From: Streptomyces spiramyceticus
Lineage (GTDB): Bacteria > Actinomycetota > Actinomycetes > Streptomycetales > Streptomycetaceae
DNA: 64,000 nucleotides
Assembly: GCF_028807635.1 (NCBI RefSeq)
Contig: NZ_JARBAX010000001.1
Span: forward strand, 2,514,001-2,578,000
Reading direction: 5' to 3'
Shown: positions 45,635-54,150 of the stretch, one piece after another
Numbering within the stretch: the first letter of the stretch is position 1
Layout: every line of letters starts with the position of its first letter
The notes under the pieces: model-generated
The model's database searches: none
What the model was told of the DNA's origin: nothing
Seen by the model: the letters and a program-made list of their open reading frames with translations, nothing else
Position numbers and translations under genes: made by a program

Positions 45635-45939
45635 GCGCGTACGTTCTCGCCGACGCGGCGTCGCCCGGCAGCGCTGCGGTACTCATTTTCCGGCTGAGTA
45701 CGTCAGGCGAAGCGGGCGCGCTCCCGGTGGGCGGCGGGACGCCGTGGGCGGGTGCGGCCCGGTGGGTGCTCCCCCGGCGCTGCGCGCCGGGCCTGCCCCA
45801 CCCCGCCCACCCGTTGAGGGGGAGCTACAGGTCTCCGGTGGACGGCCGACCGGCGTCGGCGGCCGCCGCCCGGAGGGCCGGTCCCGGCGGACTGGTCCCG
45901 GCGGGCTCGTCCCGGCAGGCTCGTCGCGCGTCGCGCCCC
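45635..45939. other. GC-rich spacer with hairpin and 14-bp tandem repeats
   Basis: No gene is supportable in these 305 bp. They hold a perfect CCCGGCGC-TGC-GCGCCGGG hairpin (45773-45791) inside a larger GTGGGCGGG/CCCGCCCAC pairing (from about 45744), probably the ispE terminator, and three 14-bp GTCCCGGC repeats (45880-45921) just after the ispE stop. Confidence 0.55.
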
Positions 45940-46860
45940 TTACCCCGCCTCGATCACCGTCGCGCCCGGCGCCGGGGACCCCGCCACCCGGGCCGTGCGG
46001 CACGTGCCCGAGGACAGCAGGGCTGCGGCCACCGACTCCGCCGTGTCCGCGTCCTTCGTCAGGAATGCCGTCGTCGGGCCCGAGCCCGAGACAAGGGCTG
46101 CCAGGGCTCCCGCAGCCGTGCCTGCTGCCAGGGTGGCGGACAGGGAAGGGCGCAGGGAGAGCGCTGCGGGCTGGAGGTCGTTGACCAGGGCGTCTGCCAG
46201 GGCCGTCGGGTCGCCGGTGCGCAAGGCGTCCAGGAGAGCCGGGGACGCCGCCGGGGGCGGGACTTCGGTGCCCGCCGTCAGGCGGTCGAACTCGCCGTAC
46301 ACCGCCGGGGTCGACAGCCCGCCGTCCGCCACCGCGAACACCCAGTGGAAGGCGCCGCCGACGGGGAGGACGGTGAGCTGTTCGCCCCGCCCCGTGCCCA
46401 GCGCCGCCCCGCCCACCAGGCTGAACGGAACGTCACTGCCCAGCTCCGCGCACATGGCAAGCAGCTCCGAGCGAGGCGTATTCGTGCCCCACAGCGTGTC
46501 GCACGCCAGCAGCGCTCCCGCGCCGTCCGCGCTGCCGCCCGCCATGCCCCCCGCCACCGGGATGTCCTTGGTGATGTGGATGTGCACGTCGGGCGAGAGG
46601 CCGTGGCGTTCGGCGAGGGCGATCGCTGCCCGCGCCGCCAGGTTCGTACGGTCCAGGGGGACCTGGTCCGCGTCCGGGCCGGAGCACGTGATGCGCAGCG
46701 CGTCGGAGGGCGTGACCGTGACCTCGTCGTAGAGGCCGACCGCCAGGAAGACGTTCGCCAGGTCGTGGAAGCCGTCGGGGCGCGCGCCGCCCACCGCCAG
46801 CTGGACGTTGACCTTCGCCGGAACCCGCACCGTGACCGTGGTGCCCGTGGTCTCCGTCAT
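45940..46860 (-). CDS. ispE: 4-diphosphocytidyl-2-C-methyl-D-erythritol kinase (306 aa)
   Basis: Phosphorylates CDP-methylerythritol in the MEP pathway to isoprenoids (undecaprenyl phosphate, menaquinone, geosmin). GHMP fold: [20 protein letters not shown] with the substrate-binding Lys, the ATP loop [20 protein letters not shown], and [16 protein letters not shown] 46860 overlaps the ksgA stop as ATGA. It is the last gene of the conserved actinobacterial tatD-rpf-ksgA-ispE cluster, as in Mycobacterium tuberculosis. Confidence 0.95.
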   Translation of the reverse strand: MTETTGTTVTVRVPAKVNVQLAVGGARPDGFHDLANVFLAVGLYDEVTVTPSDALRITCSGPDADQVPLDRTNLAARAAIALAERHGLSPDVHIHITKDIPVAGGMAGGSADGAGALLACDTLWGTNTPRSELLAMCAELGSDVPFSLVGGAALGTGRGEQLTVLPVGGAFHWVFAVADGGLSTPAVYGEFDRLTAGTEVPPPAASPALLDALRTGDPTALADALVNDLQPAALSLRPSLSATLAAGTAAGALAALVSGSGPTTAFLTKDADTAESVAAALLSSGTCRTARVAGSPAPGATVIEAG

Positions 46861-47753
46861 GCGCCCGCCCCCTTGTTCTCCGCGATACGGGCGAACTCCT
46901 CCACCGTCAGCGATTCGCCGCGCGCCTGGGGCGAAACGCCCGCCGCGACCAGTGCCGCCTCCGCCGCCGGCGCCGAACCCGCCCATCCCGACAGCGCCGC
47001 GCGCAGCGTTTTGCGCCGCTGCGCGAACGCCGCGTCGACCACCGCGAAGACCTCCGCCTTGGTCGCCGTGGTCTTGATCGGTTCGGTGCGGCGGACCAGG
47101 GAGACGAGGCCGGAGTCGACGTTCGGGGCGGGCCAGAAGACGTTCCGGCCGATCGACCCCGCCCGCTTGACCTCGGCGTACCAGTTCGCCTTCACGGAAG
47201 GCACTCCGTACACCTTGTTGCCCGGCCTGGCGGCGAGCCGGTCCGCGACCTCCGCCTGGACCATGACCAGCGTCCGCTCGATGGTCGGGAAGCGCTCCAG
47301 CATGGTGAGCAGGACGGGGACGGCGACGTTGTACGGGAGGTTCGCGACCAGCGCCGTGGGGGGCGGGCCCGGGAGCTCCGTGACGTGCATCGCGTCGGAG
47401 TGGACGAGCGCGAAGCGGTCGGCCCGTGCGGGCATCCGTGCGGCGATCGTCGAGGGCAGTGCGCCCGCCAGTACGTCGTCGATCTCGACGGCGACGACAC
47501 GGTCCGCGGTCTCCAGCAGCGCGAGCGTCAGTGAGCCCAGGCCGGGACCGACCTCGACGACGACGTCGTCCGGCCGCACCCCGGCCGTCCGTACGATCCG
47601 GCGGACCGTGTTGGCGTCGATGACGAAGTTCTGGCCGCGCTGCTTGGTCGGGCGTACGCCGAGCGCCGCCGCGAGTTCCCGGATGTCGGCGGGACCCAGC
47701 AGGTCGTGCAGGGGCGGCTCGGGAGGCGTCTCAGAAGGCTCAGTGGTGCTCAC
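46857..47753 (-). CDS. rsmA: 16S rRNA dimethyladenosine transferase (298 aa)
   Basis: KsgA/RsmA dimethylates the two adjacent adenines at the 3' end of 16S rRNA, a late assembly checkpoint and a kasugamycin-sensitivity determinant. SAM motifs [22 protein letters not shown], and the catalytic [11 protein letters not shown] are clear; C-terminal KTLRAALSG is typical. GTG 47753 is taken from reading-frame length; its ribosome site is weak. The 496-bp gap before it carries two copies of a 130-bp repeat, so its promoter lies within or next to repeat DNA, unless transcription passes through from rpf. Confidence 0.94.
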   Translation of the reverse strand: MSTTEPSETPPEPPLHDLLGPADIRELAAALGVRPTKQRGQNFVIDANTVRRIVRTAGVRPDDVVVEVGPGLGSLTLALLETADRVVAVEIDDVLAGALPSTIAARMPARADRFALVHSDAMHVTELPGPPPTALVANLPYNVAVPVLLTMLERFPTIERTLVMVQAEVADRLAARPGNKVYGVPSVKANWYAEVKRAGSIGRNVFWPAPNVDSGLVSLVRRTEPIKTTATKAEVFAVVDAAFAQRRKTLRAALSGWAGSAPAAEAALVAAGVSPQARGESLTVEEFARIAENKGAGA

Positions 47754-47829
47754 CGCTCAAGCGTAAAGGCCCCCGGCACCCACCTCGCCCACCCGGACGC
47801 GGTCCCCCGGTCTCGCCCGCCGAGGTGCG

Positions 47830-47959
47830 GGAGGGGACGTGCAGGGGCGCTCCCCGCAGGGCGTCGAACACAGCGTGGGCGGCGTACACATGCGACCCCC
47901 CGCCCGTTCGACACCCGAGGAGACGCCCCGGAACGGCACCGACCCGAACGCACCGCACC
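47830..47959 (+). repeat. 130-bp dispersed element, copy 1
   Basis: Begins GGAGGGGACGTGCAGGGG and contains the core CGCAGGGCGTCGAACACAGC. It matches copy 2 (203 bp downstream) at 128 of 130 positions by eye and is related to copy 3 at 56.7 kb. Not inside any supported gene; orientation is arbitrary. Reading frames through it are GC shadows, although a Cys-rich frame exists on the minus strand. Confidence 0.85.
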
Positions 47960-48032
47960 ACGCTGCCCACGCCCGAGTGCCCGTGGGAACGCACGCCGAC
48001 GGGCCCCACGCCGCGGCGCGCACCGAGCTGCC

Positions 48033-48162
48033 GGAGGGGACGTGCAGGGGCGCTCCCCGCAGGGCGTCGAACACAGCGTGGGCGGCGTACACATGCGACC
48101 CCCCGCCCGTTCGGCACCCGAGGAGACGCCCCGGAACGGCACCGACCCGAAGGCACCGCACC
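48033..48162 (+). repeat. 130-bp dispersed element, copy 2
   Basis: Same orientation as copy 1, with two visible substitutions (at 48114 and 48153-48154). The 73 bp between the copies are unique. Together with copy 1 it fills most of the 496-bp gap between rsmA and rpf. Confidence 0.85.
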
Positions 48163-48249
48163 GCACCGCACCCCGCCCCGCCCCAGCACGGCACCGCCCC
48201 CGAAGGCACCGCACCCCGCACCCGCGTCCACCACGCCCCCGCCCCTCCC

Positions 48250-49734
48250 TCAGCCTCGCAGCCTCCCGCCGCAGTGCGGCCACGGGCTGGCTCCCCGCTG
48301 CACGTACAGCTTCTTCGCCCGGTACGTCTGCTCGCTCGCGCTCGCCTCCTGCGGGCGCCCGCTGCCGCCGAGCGACTGCCAGGTCTGGGCGTCGAACTGG
48401 TACAGGCCGCCGTAGTTGCCCGTCGGGTCGACCGCGCCGGGGCGGCCGCCCGACTCGCACTGGGCGAGCCCTCCCCAGTTCAGCCCCTCCGCGCCCTCCA
48501 CCGACGTCGGCATCGGCTTCGTGCCAACCTTCACGCGCCGGGTGACCGGCTCCCGCGCGACGTGCTCGGCGATCTTCCTCGGGCGCTGCTTGACGCCGTT
48601 GACGGTCCGCAGCGCGTACGTGACCCGCCTCGACCCCTGTGCGCCCGCCTGTACGACGACTTCGGTGCCCTTGAAGAGCGACGCGTCCTCCGTCCGCTCG
48701 ATCTCGAACGGGATCGGTTCCTCCCGCACCTCCTTCGAGCCCTTGATCCGCATCACGGTGACCATCTGACCGTCGCGCGGGAAGCTGTCGGCCGGCACGG
48801 AGGTGGTGTCCTCGCCGCGCAGGCTGATGCCCGCCTCGGCCAGCGCCTCCCCCACGGTCGCGACGTTCGTACGGATGGTGCGCTCGCGCCCGTCGGCCAT
48901 GAAGGTCACGGCCCGCTCGGTACGGACGTCCAGTGCGAGGCCGCTGCGCCCGATTTCGGAGGAGCGCGAAACGGAGAGGTACGCGCCCTCCACGCGCACC
49001 CCGAGCTGGCGCAGTGCGCCGTCGACCGTACGGGCGGTGGTCCACACCCGGCGCCGCTGCCCGTCCAGGGTCAGCGCCACGGGGCGGCCGTAACGGACGA
49101 CGACCTCGTCACCGCTGGCCAGTTCCGCGCCGGGGGCGGGCGCGACCACGTCGTGCGCCCCCAGCTCGACGCCCTGGTCCTCAAGGAGCTCGGTGACGTC
49201 GTCGGCGAACGTGTGCATGGTGCTGGGTACGCCGTCGACGCTGAGCTTTACCGCCTTGTCACTGGCGACGAACGCCGACGTACCGCCCGCCAGGAACGCG
49301 ACCACCAGCGCCTGCGGGACGAGCCGGCGCAGCGTGTCGGGCCGCTCGGCGTCCTTGCGGCGCCTGGCGGCCCGCCGCGCCTCGGCCCTGCCCCCGCCGC
49401 CTTCGACCACCGGCGCGGGACGGGCGCTCTGGCGGGGCAGCAGCGGCTCCTTGAGCTCGTACGCCGGCGCATACGTGTCGTACGTGGACGGCGGCTGTGG
49501 CGCGTACCCGCCGCGTTCGCGCCCGTAACCGGCATACGCGGCATACGCGGCGTACGCAGCCTCCTCGGCGCATTCCACGCACCCGTCGTACCCCCCGTAC
49601 CCCCTGTACTCCCCGTACTCGCCGTGGCCGTACTCGCCATACTCGCCGTACTCGACTGGCTCCGCCGTCCCGGCCGCCAGGCCATGGCCGCCGCCTCCCC
49701 GCACCTTGCGGTGACTGCCCTGCGAATTGCTCAC
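48250..49734 (-). CDS. rpfB: Resuscitation-promoting factor, RpfB architecture (494 aa)
   Basis: Wall-cleaving enzyme that restarts growth of dormant cells and spores. Domains: a Tyr/Gly/Ala-rich cytoplasmic tail (1-100), a membrane helix near 140-160 (VPQALVVAFLAGGTSAFVAS), three DUF348 repeats (about 163-330; e.g. DVTELLEDQGVELGAHD), a G5 domain (about 335-410; EEPIPFEIERTEDASLFKG) and the C-terminal transglycosylase LAQCESGGRPGAVDPTGNYG with the catalytic Glu, then GLYQFDAQTWQSLGG. The architecture matches M. tuberculosis RpfB; Streptomyces numbering of rpf genes differs. GTG 49734 has GGAG upstream. The Tyr-rich tail is unusual. Confidence 0.92.
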   Translation of the reverse strand: MSNSQGSHRKVRGGGGHGLAAGTAEPVEYGEYGEYGHGEYGEYRGYGGYDGCVECAEEAAYAAYAAYAGYGRERGGYAPQPPSTYDTYAPAYELKEPLLPRQSARPAPVVEGGGGRAEARRAARRRKDAERPDTLRRLVPQALVVAFLAGGTSAFVASDKAVKLSVDGVPSTMHTFADDVTELLEDQGVELGAHDVVAPAPGAELASGDEVVVRYGRPVALTLDGQRRRVWTTARTVDGALRQLGVRVEGAYLSVSRSSEIGRSGLALDVRTERAVTFMADGRERTIRTNVATVGEALAEAGISLRGEDTTSVPADSFPRDGQMVTVMRIKGSKEVREEPIPFEIERTEDASLFKGTEVVVQAGAQGSRRVTYALRTVNGVKQRPRKIAEHVAREPVTRRVKVGTKPMPTSVEGAEGLNWGGLAQCESGGRPGAVDPTGNYGGLYQFDAQTWQSLGGSGRPQEASASEQTYRAKKLYVQRGASPWPHCGGRLRG

Positions 49735-49870
49735 GACGCTCCAGAGGTCCGGTCCGCTCCACTCTTGATGACGCTGCGGGCCGGGACACTAGCGGAGCCT
49801 TGGTCACTCTCCAAAGCAACTCGGCTACGCAGTGTCGCGAAGTCGCCTTCCGCCGGACTCGGTACCGGAC

Positions 49871-50770
49871 TCAGTAATCGAACGCGCGTGCCGTATTCAC
49901 AGCGAGCGCCGCCGCCAGGACGTCCTCCCCGATGCCCCGCACCGCCGCCATCGCGCGCACCGTGACCGGAATGAGATACGGAGCGTTAGGCCGTCCGCGG
50001 TACGGAGCGGGGGTCAGGAAGGGAGCATCGGTCTCGACGAGTACGAGATCGAGCGGCGCGACGGCGAGCGCGTCCCGCAGCGGCTGGGCGTTCTTGAAGG
50101 TCACGTTTCCGGCGAAGGACATGAAGTAGCCCTTGCGGGCGCAGATTTCGGCCATCGCGGCGTCGCCGGAGTAGCAGTGGAAGACGGTGCGCTCGGGTGC
50201 GCCTTCCTCGTCGAGGACGCGCAGCACATCATCGTGCGCCTCGCGATCGTGGATGACGAGCGCCTTGCCGTGCCGCTTGGCGATTTCGATGTGGGCGCGG
50301 AAGGACCGCTCCTGGGCTGCCATGCCGTCGGGCCCCGTACGGAAGTAGTCGAGCCCGGTCTCGCCGACGCCCCGCACGTACGGCAGCGCGGCCAGCCTGT
50401 CGATCTCGGTGAGCGCCTCGTCGAGCGCGGCGTCCCCGCCCGCGGGCCGCCCGCCCTGCCGCGACCCCCCTCCCCCAGCCCCAGGAGGCTGGGAGGTGCC
50501 CCCAGGGTCGCCGAGGACGATGCGCGGAGCCTCATTGGGGTGCAGAGCAACAGCGGCGTGCACGTTGTCGTACGCCGCCGCCGTCTCGGCCGCCCAGCGG
50601 GAGCCCTTGACGTCGCAGCCCACCTGGACGACGGCGGTGACTCCGACCGCCGCGGCCTTCGTCAGGGCCTCGTCGACCGTGCCGTCCTGCATGTCCAGAT
50701 GGGTGTGCGAATCGGCGACCGCCGCCCGGAGCGGCTCGGGCAGCGGTGGAGGTGCGTCTTTGGGGCTCAT
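49871..50770 (-). CDS. tatD: TatD-family metal-dependent hydrolase/DNase (299 aa)
   Basis: TIM-barrel hydrolase of the TatD/YcfH group, a 3'-5' exonuclease acting on DNA and possibly D-Tyr-tRNA-like substrates. Metal ligands: DSHTHLDM, VGETGLDYF, VIHDREAHDD, FHCYSGD and VETDAPFL. Residues about 87-105 (GDPGGTSQPPGAGGGGSRQG) are an in-frame insert encoded by a Streptomyces hairpin repeat, absent from typical TatD. ATG 50770 is used; GTG 50776 is equally possible. It leads the tatD-rpf-rsmA-ispE cluster. Confidence 0.92.
   Translation of the reverse strand: MSPKDAPPPLPEPLRAAVADSHTHLDMQDGTVDEALTKAAAVGVTAVVQVGCDVKGSRWAAETAAAYDNVHAAVALHPNEAPRIVLGDPGGTSQPPGAGGGGSRQGGRPAGGDAALDEALTEIDRLAALPYVRGVGETGLDYFRTGPDGMAAQERSFRAHIEIAKRHGKALVIHDREAHDDVLRVLDEEGAPERTVFHCYSGDAAMAEICARKGYFMSFAGNVTFKNAQPLRDALAVAPLDLVLVETDAPFLTPAPYRGRPNAPYLIPVTVRAMAAVRGIGEDVLAAALAVNTARAFDY
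50461..50511. repeat. Hairpin repeat inserted in frame within tatD
   Basis: CTCCCCCAGCC (50470-50480) pairs with GGCTGGGAG (50487-50495, 2-nt bulge), enclosed by GCGACCC/GGGTCGC (50461-50467 with 50505-50511). The CTCCCCCAGC..GCTGGGAGGTGCCCCCA form is a widespread Streptomyces element; here it adds 17 codons without breaking the frame. Confidence 0.75.
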
Positions 50771-50803
50771 GGTCACGATCGTACGAAAACCGCGACCCGT
50801 CCC

Positions 50804-51208
50804 TTACTTGCGGTGCTGGAAGGGATGCAGCAGATCCGAGAGGTGCCAGTGGTGCTGAATGCGTACCGGCCCCGGGGGTTCTTCGGCCGGTCCCGCGGGC
50901 CCCACGAGGGGTCCCGCCAGCGGAGCGTCCACCACGGCCGCCCGCACCATGTCCCGGATCGACTGGATCTTCCCCGGCCGCATGATCCGCACGACGTGAT
51001 AACCACAGTTCGCGCACTTCGGCTTGGACAGCGGCGAGGGGACCCGTTCCCCGTCGGCCGTGTAGACCACGTATTCGTGGCCCGCGCCGTCGACGTGGTG
51101 GTGGATCTCGTAATCCTGCTCCCAGCCGTGCCCGCACCGCATACAGGCAAAGGCGTAAGCCTCGTGAGCGGTGGTTCCTGTGCCGGCGGTGTCAGCGATC
51201 TCGCTCAT
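50804..51208 (-). CDS. Small zinc-ribbon-like protein (134 aa)
   Basis: Two CxxC pairs, FACMRCGHGW (about residues 22-25) and PKCANCGYHVV (about 65-68), can hold one zinc between them. The rest includes a His-rich YEIHHHVDGAGHEYVVYTAD segment and a low-complexity APLAGPLVGPAGPAEEPPG hinge before the C-terminus. It resembles a family of small Streptomyces proteins of unknown role, perhaps nucleic-acid binding. AAAGGAG precedes ATG 51208 at good spacing, so it is translated. It lies between rsmI and tatD, monocistronic. Confidence 0.78.
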   Translation of the reverse strand: MSEIADTAGTGTTAHEAYAFACMRCGHGWEQDYEIHHHVDGAGHEYVVYTADGERVPSPLSKPKCANCGYHVVRIMRPGKIQSIRDMVRAAVVDAPLAGPLVGPAGPAEEPPGPVRIQHHWHLSDLLHPFQHRK

Positions 51209-51336
51209 GCCAGCTCCTTTCCACTGGTCCAGTGGACGCCTTTTACGGCGGGAGCGCATCGGGTCCTGTCGAGTTATGGAACGGTCTTGGCCTTTCCATG
51301 GAGAAAGGCCCGGTGCACGCTCAGTACTTTGACTTT

Positions 51337-52242
51337 TTACGATAGTCCTTTACCGCCCGCGGAGCCCGTCCGTGCCGCATTCTTTGCCGCCACGACGGCA
51401 TCGAACACCTCGCGCTTGGGCAGGCCCGCCTCCGCGGCGACCGCCGCGATGGCCTCCTTGCGCCGCTCCCCCGCCTCCTCGCGCACCTGCACCCTGCGCA
51501 CCAGTTCCGCCGGGTCGAGATTCTGCGGCCCGGCTTCCGGGGCTCCTTCGACGACGACGGTGATTTCTCCCCGTACGCCCTCGGCGGCCCATTCGGCGAG
51601 CGCCTTCAGCGGGCCGCGCTTCACCTCTTCGTACGTCTTGGTCAGCTCACGGCAGACCGCCGCGCGCCGCTCGTCGCCGAAGACCTCGGCCATGGCGGCG
51701 AGGGTGTCGTCGAGGCGGTGCGGGGCCTCGAAGAACACCAGCGTCCTGCGCTCGTCGGCGACCTCACGGAGCTTGCCGAGCCGCTCGCCCGCCTTGCGCG
51801 GCAGGAAGCCCTCGAAGCAGAAGCGGTCGACGGGCAGGCCGGACAGGGCGAGTGCGGTCAGTACGGCCGAGGGGCCCGGCACGGCGGTGACCTTGATGTC
51901 CTTCTCGACGGCGGCGGCGACCAGCCGGTAGCCGGGGTCGGAGACCGACGGCATCCCCGCATCGGTGACCAGCAGCACCCGGGCGCCGCCCTCCAGCGCC
52001 TCCACCAGTTCCGGCGTACGGGCGGACTCGTTGCCCTCGAAGTACGACACGACACGCCCCGTCGTCTGCACCCCGAGCGCCTGCGTCAGGCGGCGCAGCC
52101 GCCGGGTGTCCTCGGCGGCGACGACGTCGGCCCTCTCCAGTTCCGAGGCGAGGCGGGGGGGTGCGTCGGCGACATCGCCGATGGGGGTCCCCGCGAGTAC
52201 GAGCGTTCCGGTCGTTCCAGTCGTTCCAGTCGTTCCAGTCAC
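51337..52242 (-). CDS. rsmI: 16S rRNA (cytidine-1402 2'-O)-methyltransferase RsmI (301 aa)
   Basis: Methylates the ribose of C1402 in the P site, supporting decoding accuracy. Tetrapyrrole-methylase-like fold: VLAGTPIGDVADAPPRLASEL, VTDAGMPSVSDPGYRLV, and AVPGPSAVLTALALSGLP. The start is GTG 52242, with GGGAGG 9-10 nt upstream; an ATG at 52251 would sit directly on the ribosome site. The first codons are Gly/Thr repeats written by a 9-bp tandem repeat. Divergent from the mannosyltransferase gene. Confidence 0.92.
   Translation of the reverse strand: MTGTTGTTGTTGTLVLAGTPIGDVADAPPRLASELERADVVAAEDTRRLRRLTQALGVQTTGRVVSYFEGNESARTPELVEALEGGARVLLVTDAGMPSVSDPGYRLVAAAVEKDIKVTAVPGPSAVLTALALSGLPVDRFCFEGFLPRKAGERLGKLREVADERRTLVFFEAPHRLDDTLAAMAEVFGDERRAAVCRELTKTYEEVKRGPLKALAEWAAEGVRGEITVVVEGAPEAGPQNLDPAELVRRVQVREEAGERRKEAIAAVAAEAGLPKREVFDAVVAAKNAARTGSAGGKGLS
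52211..52237 (-). repeat. 9-bp tandem repeat at the rsmI 5' end
   Basis: Three perfect copies of GTCGTTCCA (plus strand) and a partial fourth at 52202-52210 encode Thr-Gly-Thr units. Changes in copy number would stay in frame. Confidence 0.85.
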
Positions 52243-52303
52243 AAGAGCCATCCTCCCAGGGCGGACGGACGACGTGCACAGAAGCGTTCCCTACGATGGC
52301 GCG

Positions 52304-54025
52304 GTGACCAGTACTGCGTCAGAAGCCCAGCAGGGCAGGGCCCCCGGGGAGCAGCCGCCGTCGTGGCAGCAACGGCTGCGTCGATTCGGCTACGTGCCCA
52401 GGCCGGTCATCGGTCTGCACGGGCGGCTCGTGCCGCCGTACAGCAAGCCGGGCACCCATCTGTGGAGAGTGCTCGGAGTGCCGCCGGTACTGGCCGGGCA
52501 CCTGGTGCGGTGGGCGGCCTGGGGCGGTCCGCTGCTGATCGCGCTCGTCGCCGGGCTGCTGCGCTTCTGGCATCTGGGCGAGCCCGAGGCGGTGATATTC
52601 GACGAGACGTATTACGCGAAGGACGCCTGGGCGCTCATCAACCAGGGGTACGAGGGCCAGTGGCCCAAGGACATCGACGAGCGCGTTCTCGACGACCCGT
52701 CGGGGGTGGCCGTCCCGACGGACCCCGGTTATGTGGTGCATCCGCCGGTCGGCAAGTGGGTCATCGGAGTCGGCGAGGCGATGTTCGGGTTCACGCCCTT
52801 CGGCTGGCGCTTCATGGTGTTCGTACTCGGCACGCTGTCGGTGCTGATGCTGTGCCGGATCGGGCGCCGCCTCTTCCGCTCGACCTTCCTGGGCTGCCTG
52901 GCGGGGGCGCTCCTGGCGGTGGACGGCCTGCACTTCGTGATGAGCCGTACGGCGCTGCTCGACCTGGTGCTGATGTTCTTCGTCCTCGGCGCTTTCGGCT
53001 GCCTGCTGATCGACAGGGACTGGGCGCGGCGAAAACTGGCGGCGGCTCTCCCGTACGACGACGAGGGCGTCCTGCGCCCGGACTCCGAGGTCGCGGAGCG
53101 GCTGCGCCTCGGCTGGCGGCCGTGGCGGATCGCGGCGGGCGTGTGCCTGGGCCTGGCGTTCGGCACGAAGTGGAACGGGCTGTACATCCTGGCGGCGTTC
53201 GGTCTGATGACGGTCCTGTGGGACGTGGGCGCGCGCCGGACGGCGGGCGCGGTGCGGCCGTACGTCGCGGTACTGAAGCGGGACGTCACCCCCGCTTTCT
53301 TCGCGACGGTCGTGGTCACCTTCGTGACGTATGTCGCCTCCTGGACGGGCTGGATCGTCACCAAGGAGGGCTACTACCGGAACTGGGCCGAGGCCGAGGG
53401 CAAGGGCGGCAACTGGACCTGGCTGCCCGACTGGCTGCGCAGCCTGTGGCACTACGAGACCGAGGTCTACAACTTCCACGTCAATCTGACGTCCGGTCAC
53501 ACGTACGAGTCGAACCCATGGAGCTGGATCGTCCTGGGCCGCCCGGTCTCGTACTTCTACGAGTCCCCGAAGCCCGGCAAGGAAGGCTGCCCGGCGACCG
53601 AGGCCCGCGAATGCGCCCAGGAGGTCCTGGCGCTCGGCACCCCCCTCCTGTGGTGGGCGTCGTGTTTCGCGGTGCTGTACGTGCTGTGGCGATGGGCGTT
53701 CCGGCGCGACTGGCGGGCGGGTGCGATCGCGTGCGGGATCGCGGCCGGCTGGGTGCCCTGGTTCTTCTACCAGGAGCGGACGATCTTCCTCTTCTACGCC
53801 GTCGTGTTCGTGCCGTTCCTGTGCCTGGCGGTGGCGATGATGATCGGCGCACTGCTGGGCCCACCGGGTTCGGACGAGCGGCGCCGCGCGGTCGGCGCGG
53901 TCGGCTCAGGGGTCCTCGTACTCCTCATCATCTGGAACTTCATCTACTTCTGGCCGATCTACACCGGCCAGACGCTCCCGATGGACGAGTGGCGCGATCG
54001 CATCTGGCTGGACACGTGGGTGTGA
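52304..54025 (+). CDS. pmt: Protein O-mannosyltransferase, PMT family (573 aa)
   Basis: Multi-pass membrane enzyme that transfers mannose from polyprenyl-phosphate-mannose to secreted proteins; in Streptomyces it glycosylates PstS and other lipoproteins and is needed for phage phiC31 infection. Features: N-terminal cytoplasmic ~75 residues, the conserved DETYYAKDAWALINQGYEG acidic loop, HPPVGKWVIGVGEAMFG, and GMPs such as AFGTKWNGLYILAAFGL; about 10-11 helices. GTG 52304 has no ribosome site but TACGAT (52292-52297) lies 6 bp upstream, so a leaderless mRNA is likely. Divergent from rsmI. Confidence 0.92.
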   Translation: MTSTASEAQQGRAPGEQPPSWQQRLRRFGYVPRPVIGLHGRLVPPYSKPGTHLWRVLGVPPVLAGHLVRWAAWGGPLLIALVAGLLRFWHLGEPEAVIFDETYYAKDAWALINQGYEGQWPKDIDERVLDDPSGVAVPTDPGYVVHPPVGKWVIGVGEAMFGFTPFGWRFMVFVLGTLSVLMLCRIGRRLFRSTFLGCLAGALLAVDGLHFVMSRTALLDLVLMFFVLGAFGCLLIDRDWARRKLAAALPYDDEGVLRPDSEVAERLRLGWRPWRIAAGVCLGLAFGTKWNGLYILAAFGLMTVLWDVGARRTAGAVRPYVAVLKRDVTPAFFATVVVTFVTYVASWTGWIVTKEGYYRNWAEAEGKGGNWTWLPDWLRSLWHYETEVYNFHVNLTSGHTYESNPWSWIVLGRPVSYFYESPKPGKEGCPATEARECAQEVLALGTPLLWWASCFAVLYVLWRWAFRRDWRAGAIACGIAAGWVPWFFYQERTIFLFYAVVFVPFLCLAVAMMIGALLGPPGSDERRRAVGAVGSGVLVLLIIWNFIYFWPIYTGQTLPMDEWRDRIWLDTWV

Positions 54026-54103
54026 CGCGGGCGACCGTCCCGTTCCCATAACGCTCACCCCGCGTGTCACTGCCGTCCCGTAGGGTGCGATACAGCAACT
54101 TCT

Positions 54104-54115
54104 TGAACATGTTCA
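54104..54115. promoter_or_regulatory. TGAACATGTTCA palindrome before the PBP gene
   Basis: A perfect 12-bp palindrome lies between a TAGGGT -10-like hexamer (54081-54086) and the start at 54151. A third GTTCA half-site follows at 54116. It may be an operator in the 5' leader. Confidence 0.45.
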
Positions 54116-54150
54116 GTTCAAGGGGACTCCTGGGGAGGGGACTGCACGTC

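Noticed and set aside
45683..46003. A 106-codon minus-strand frame after the ispE stop region
   Set aside because: Gly/Pro/Arg shadow composition, overlaps the end of ispE and repeats, and has no ribosome site.
47757..48221. A Cys-rich protein encoded by the minus strand of the 130-bp repeats (MCTPPTLCSTPCGERPCTSP)
   Set aside because: All frames are open here because of GC content; no ribosome site precedes the ATG and copy 3 does not keep the start. Kept only as a note under the repeat findings.
47754..48249. CRISPR array in the rpf-rsmA gap
   Set aside because: Only two 130-bp units with one 73-bp gap; CRISPR repeats are short (about 25-40 bp) with uniform spacers, and no cas genes are present.
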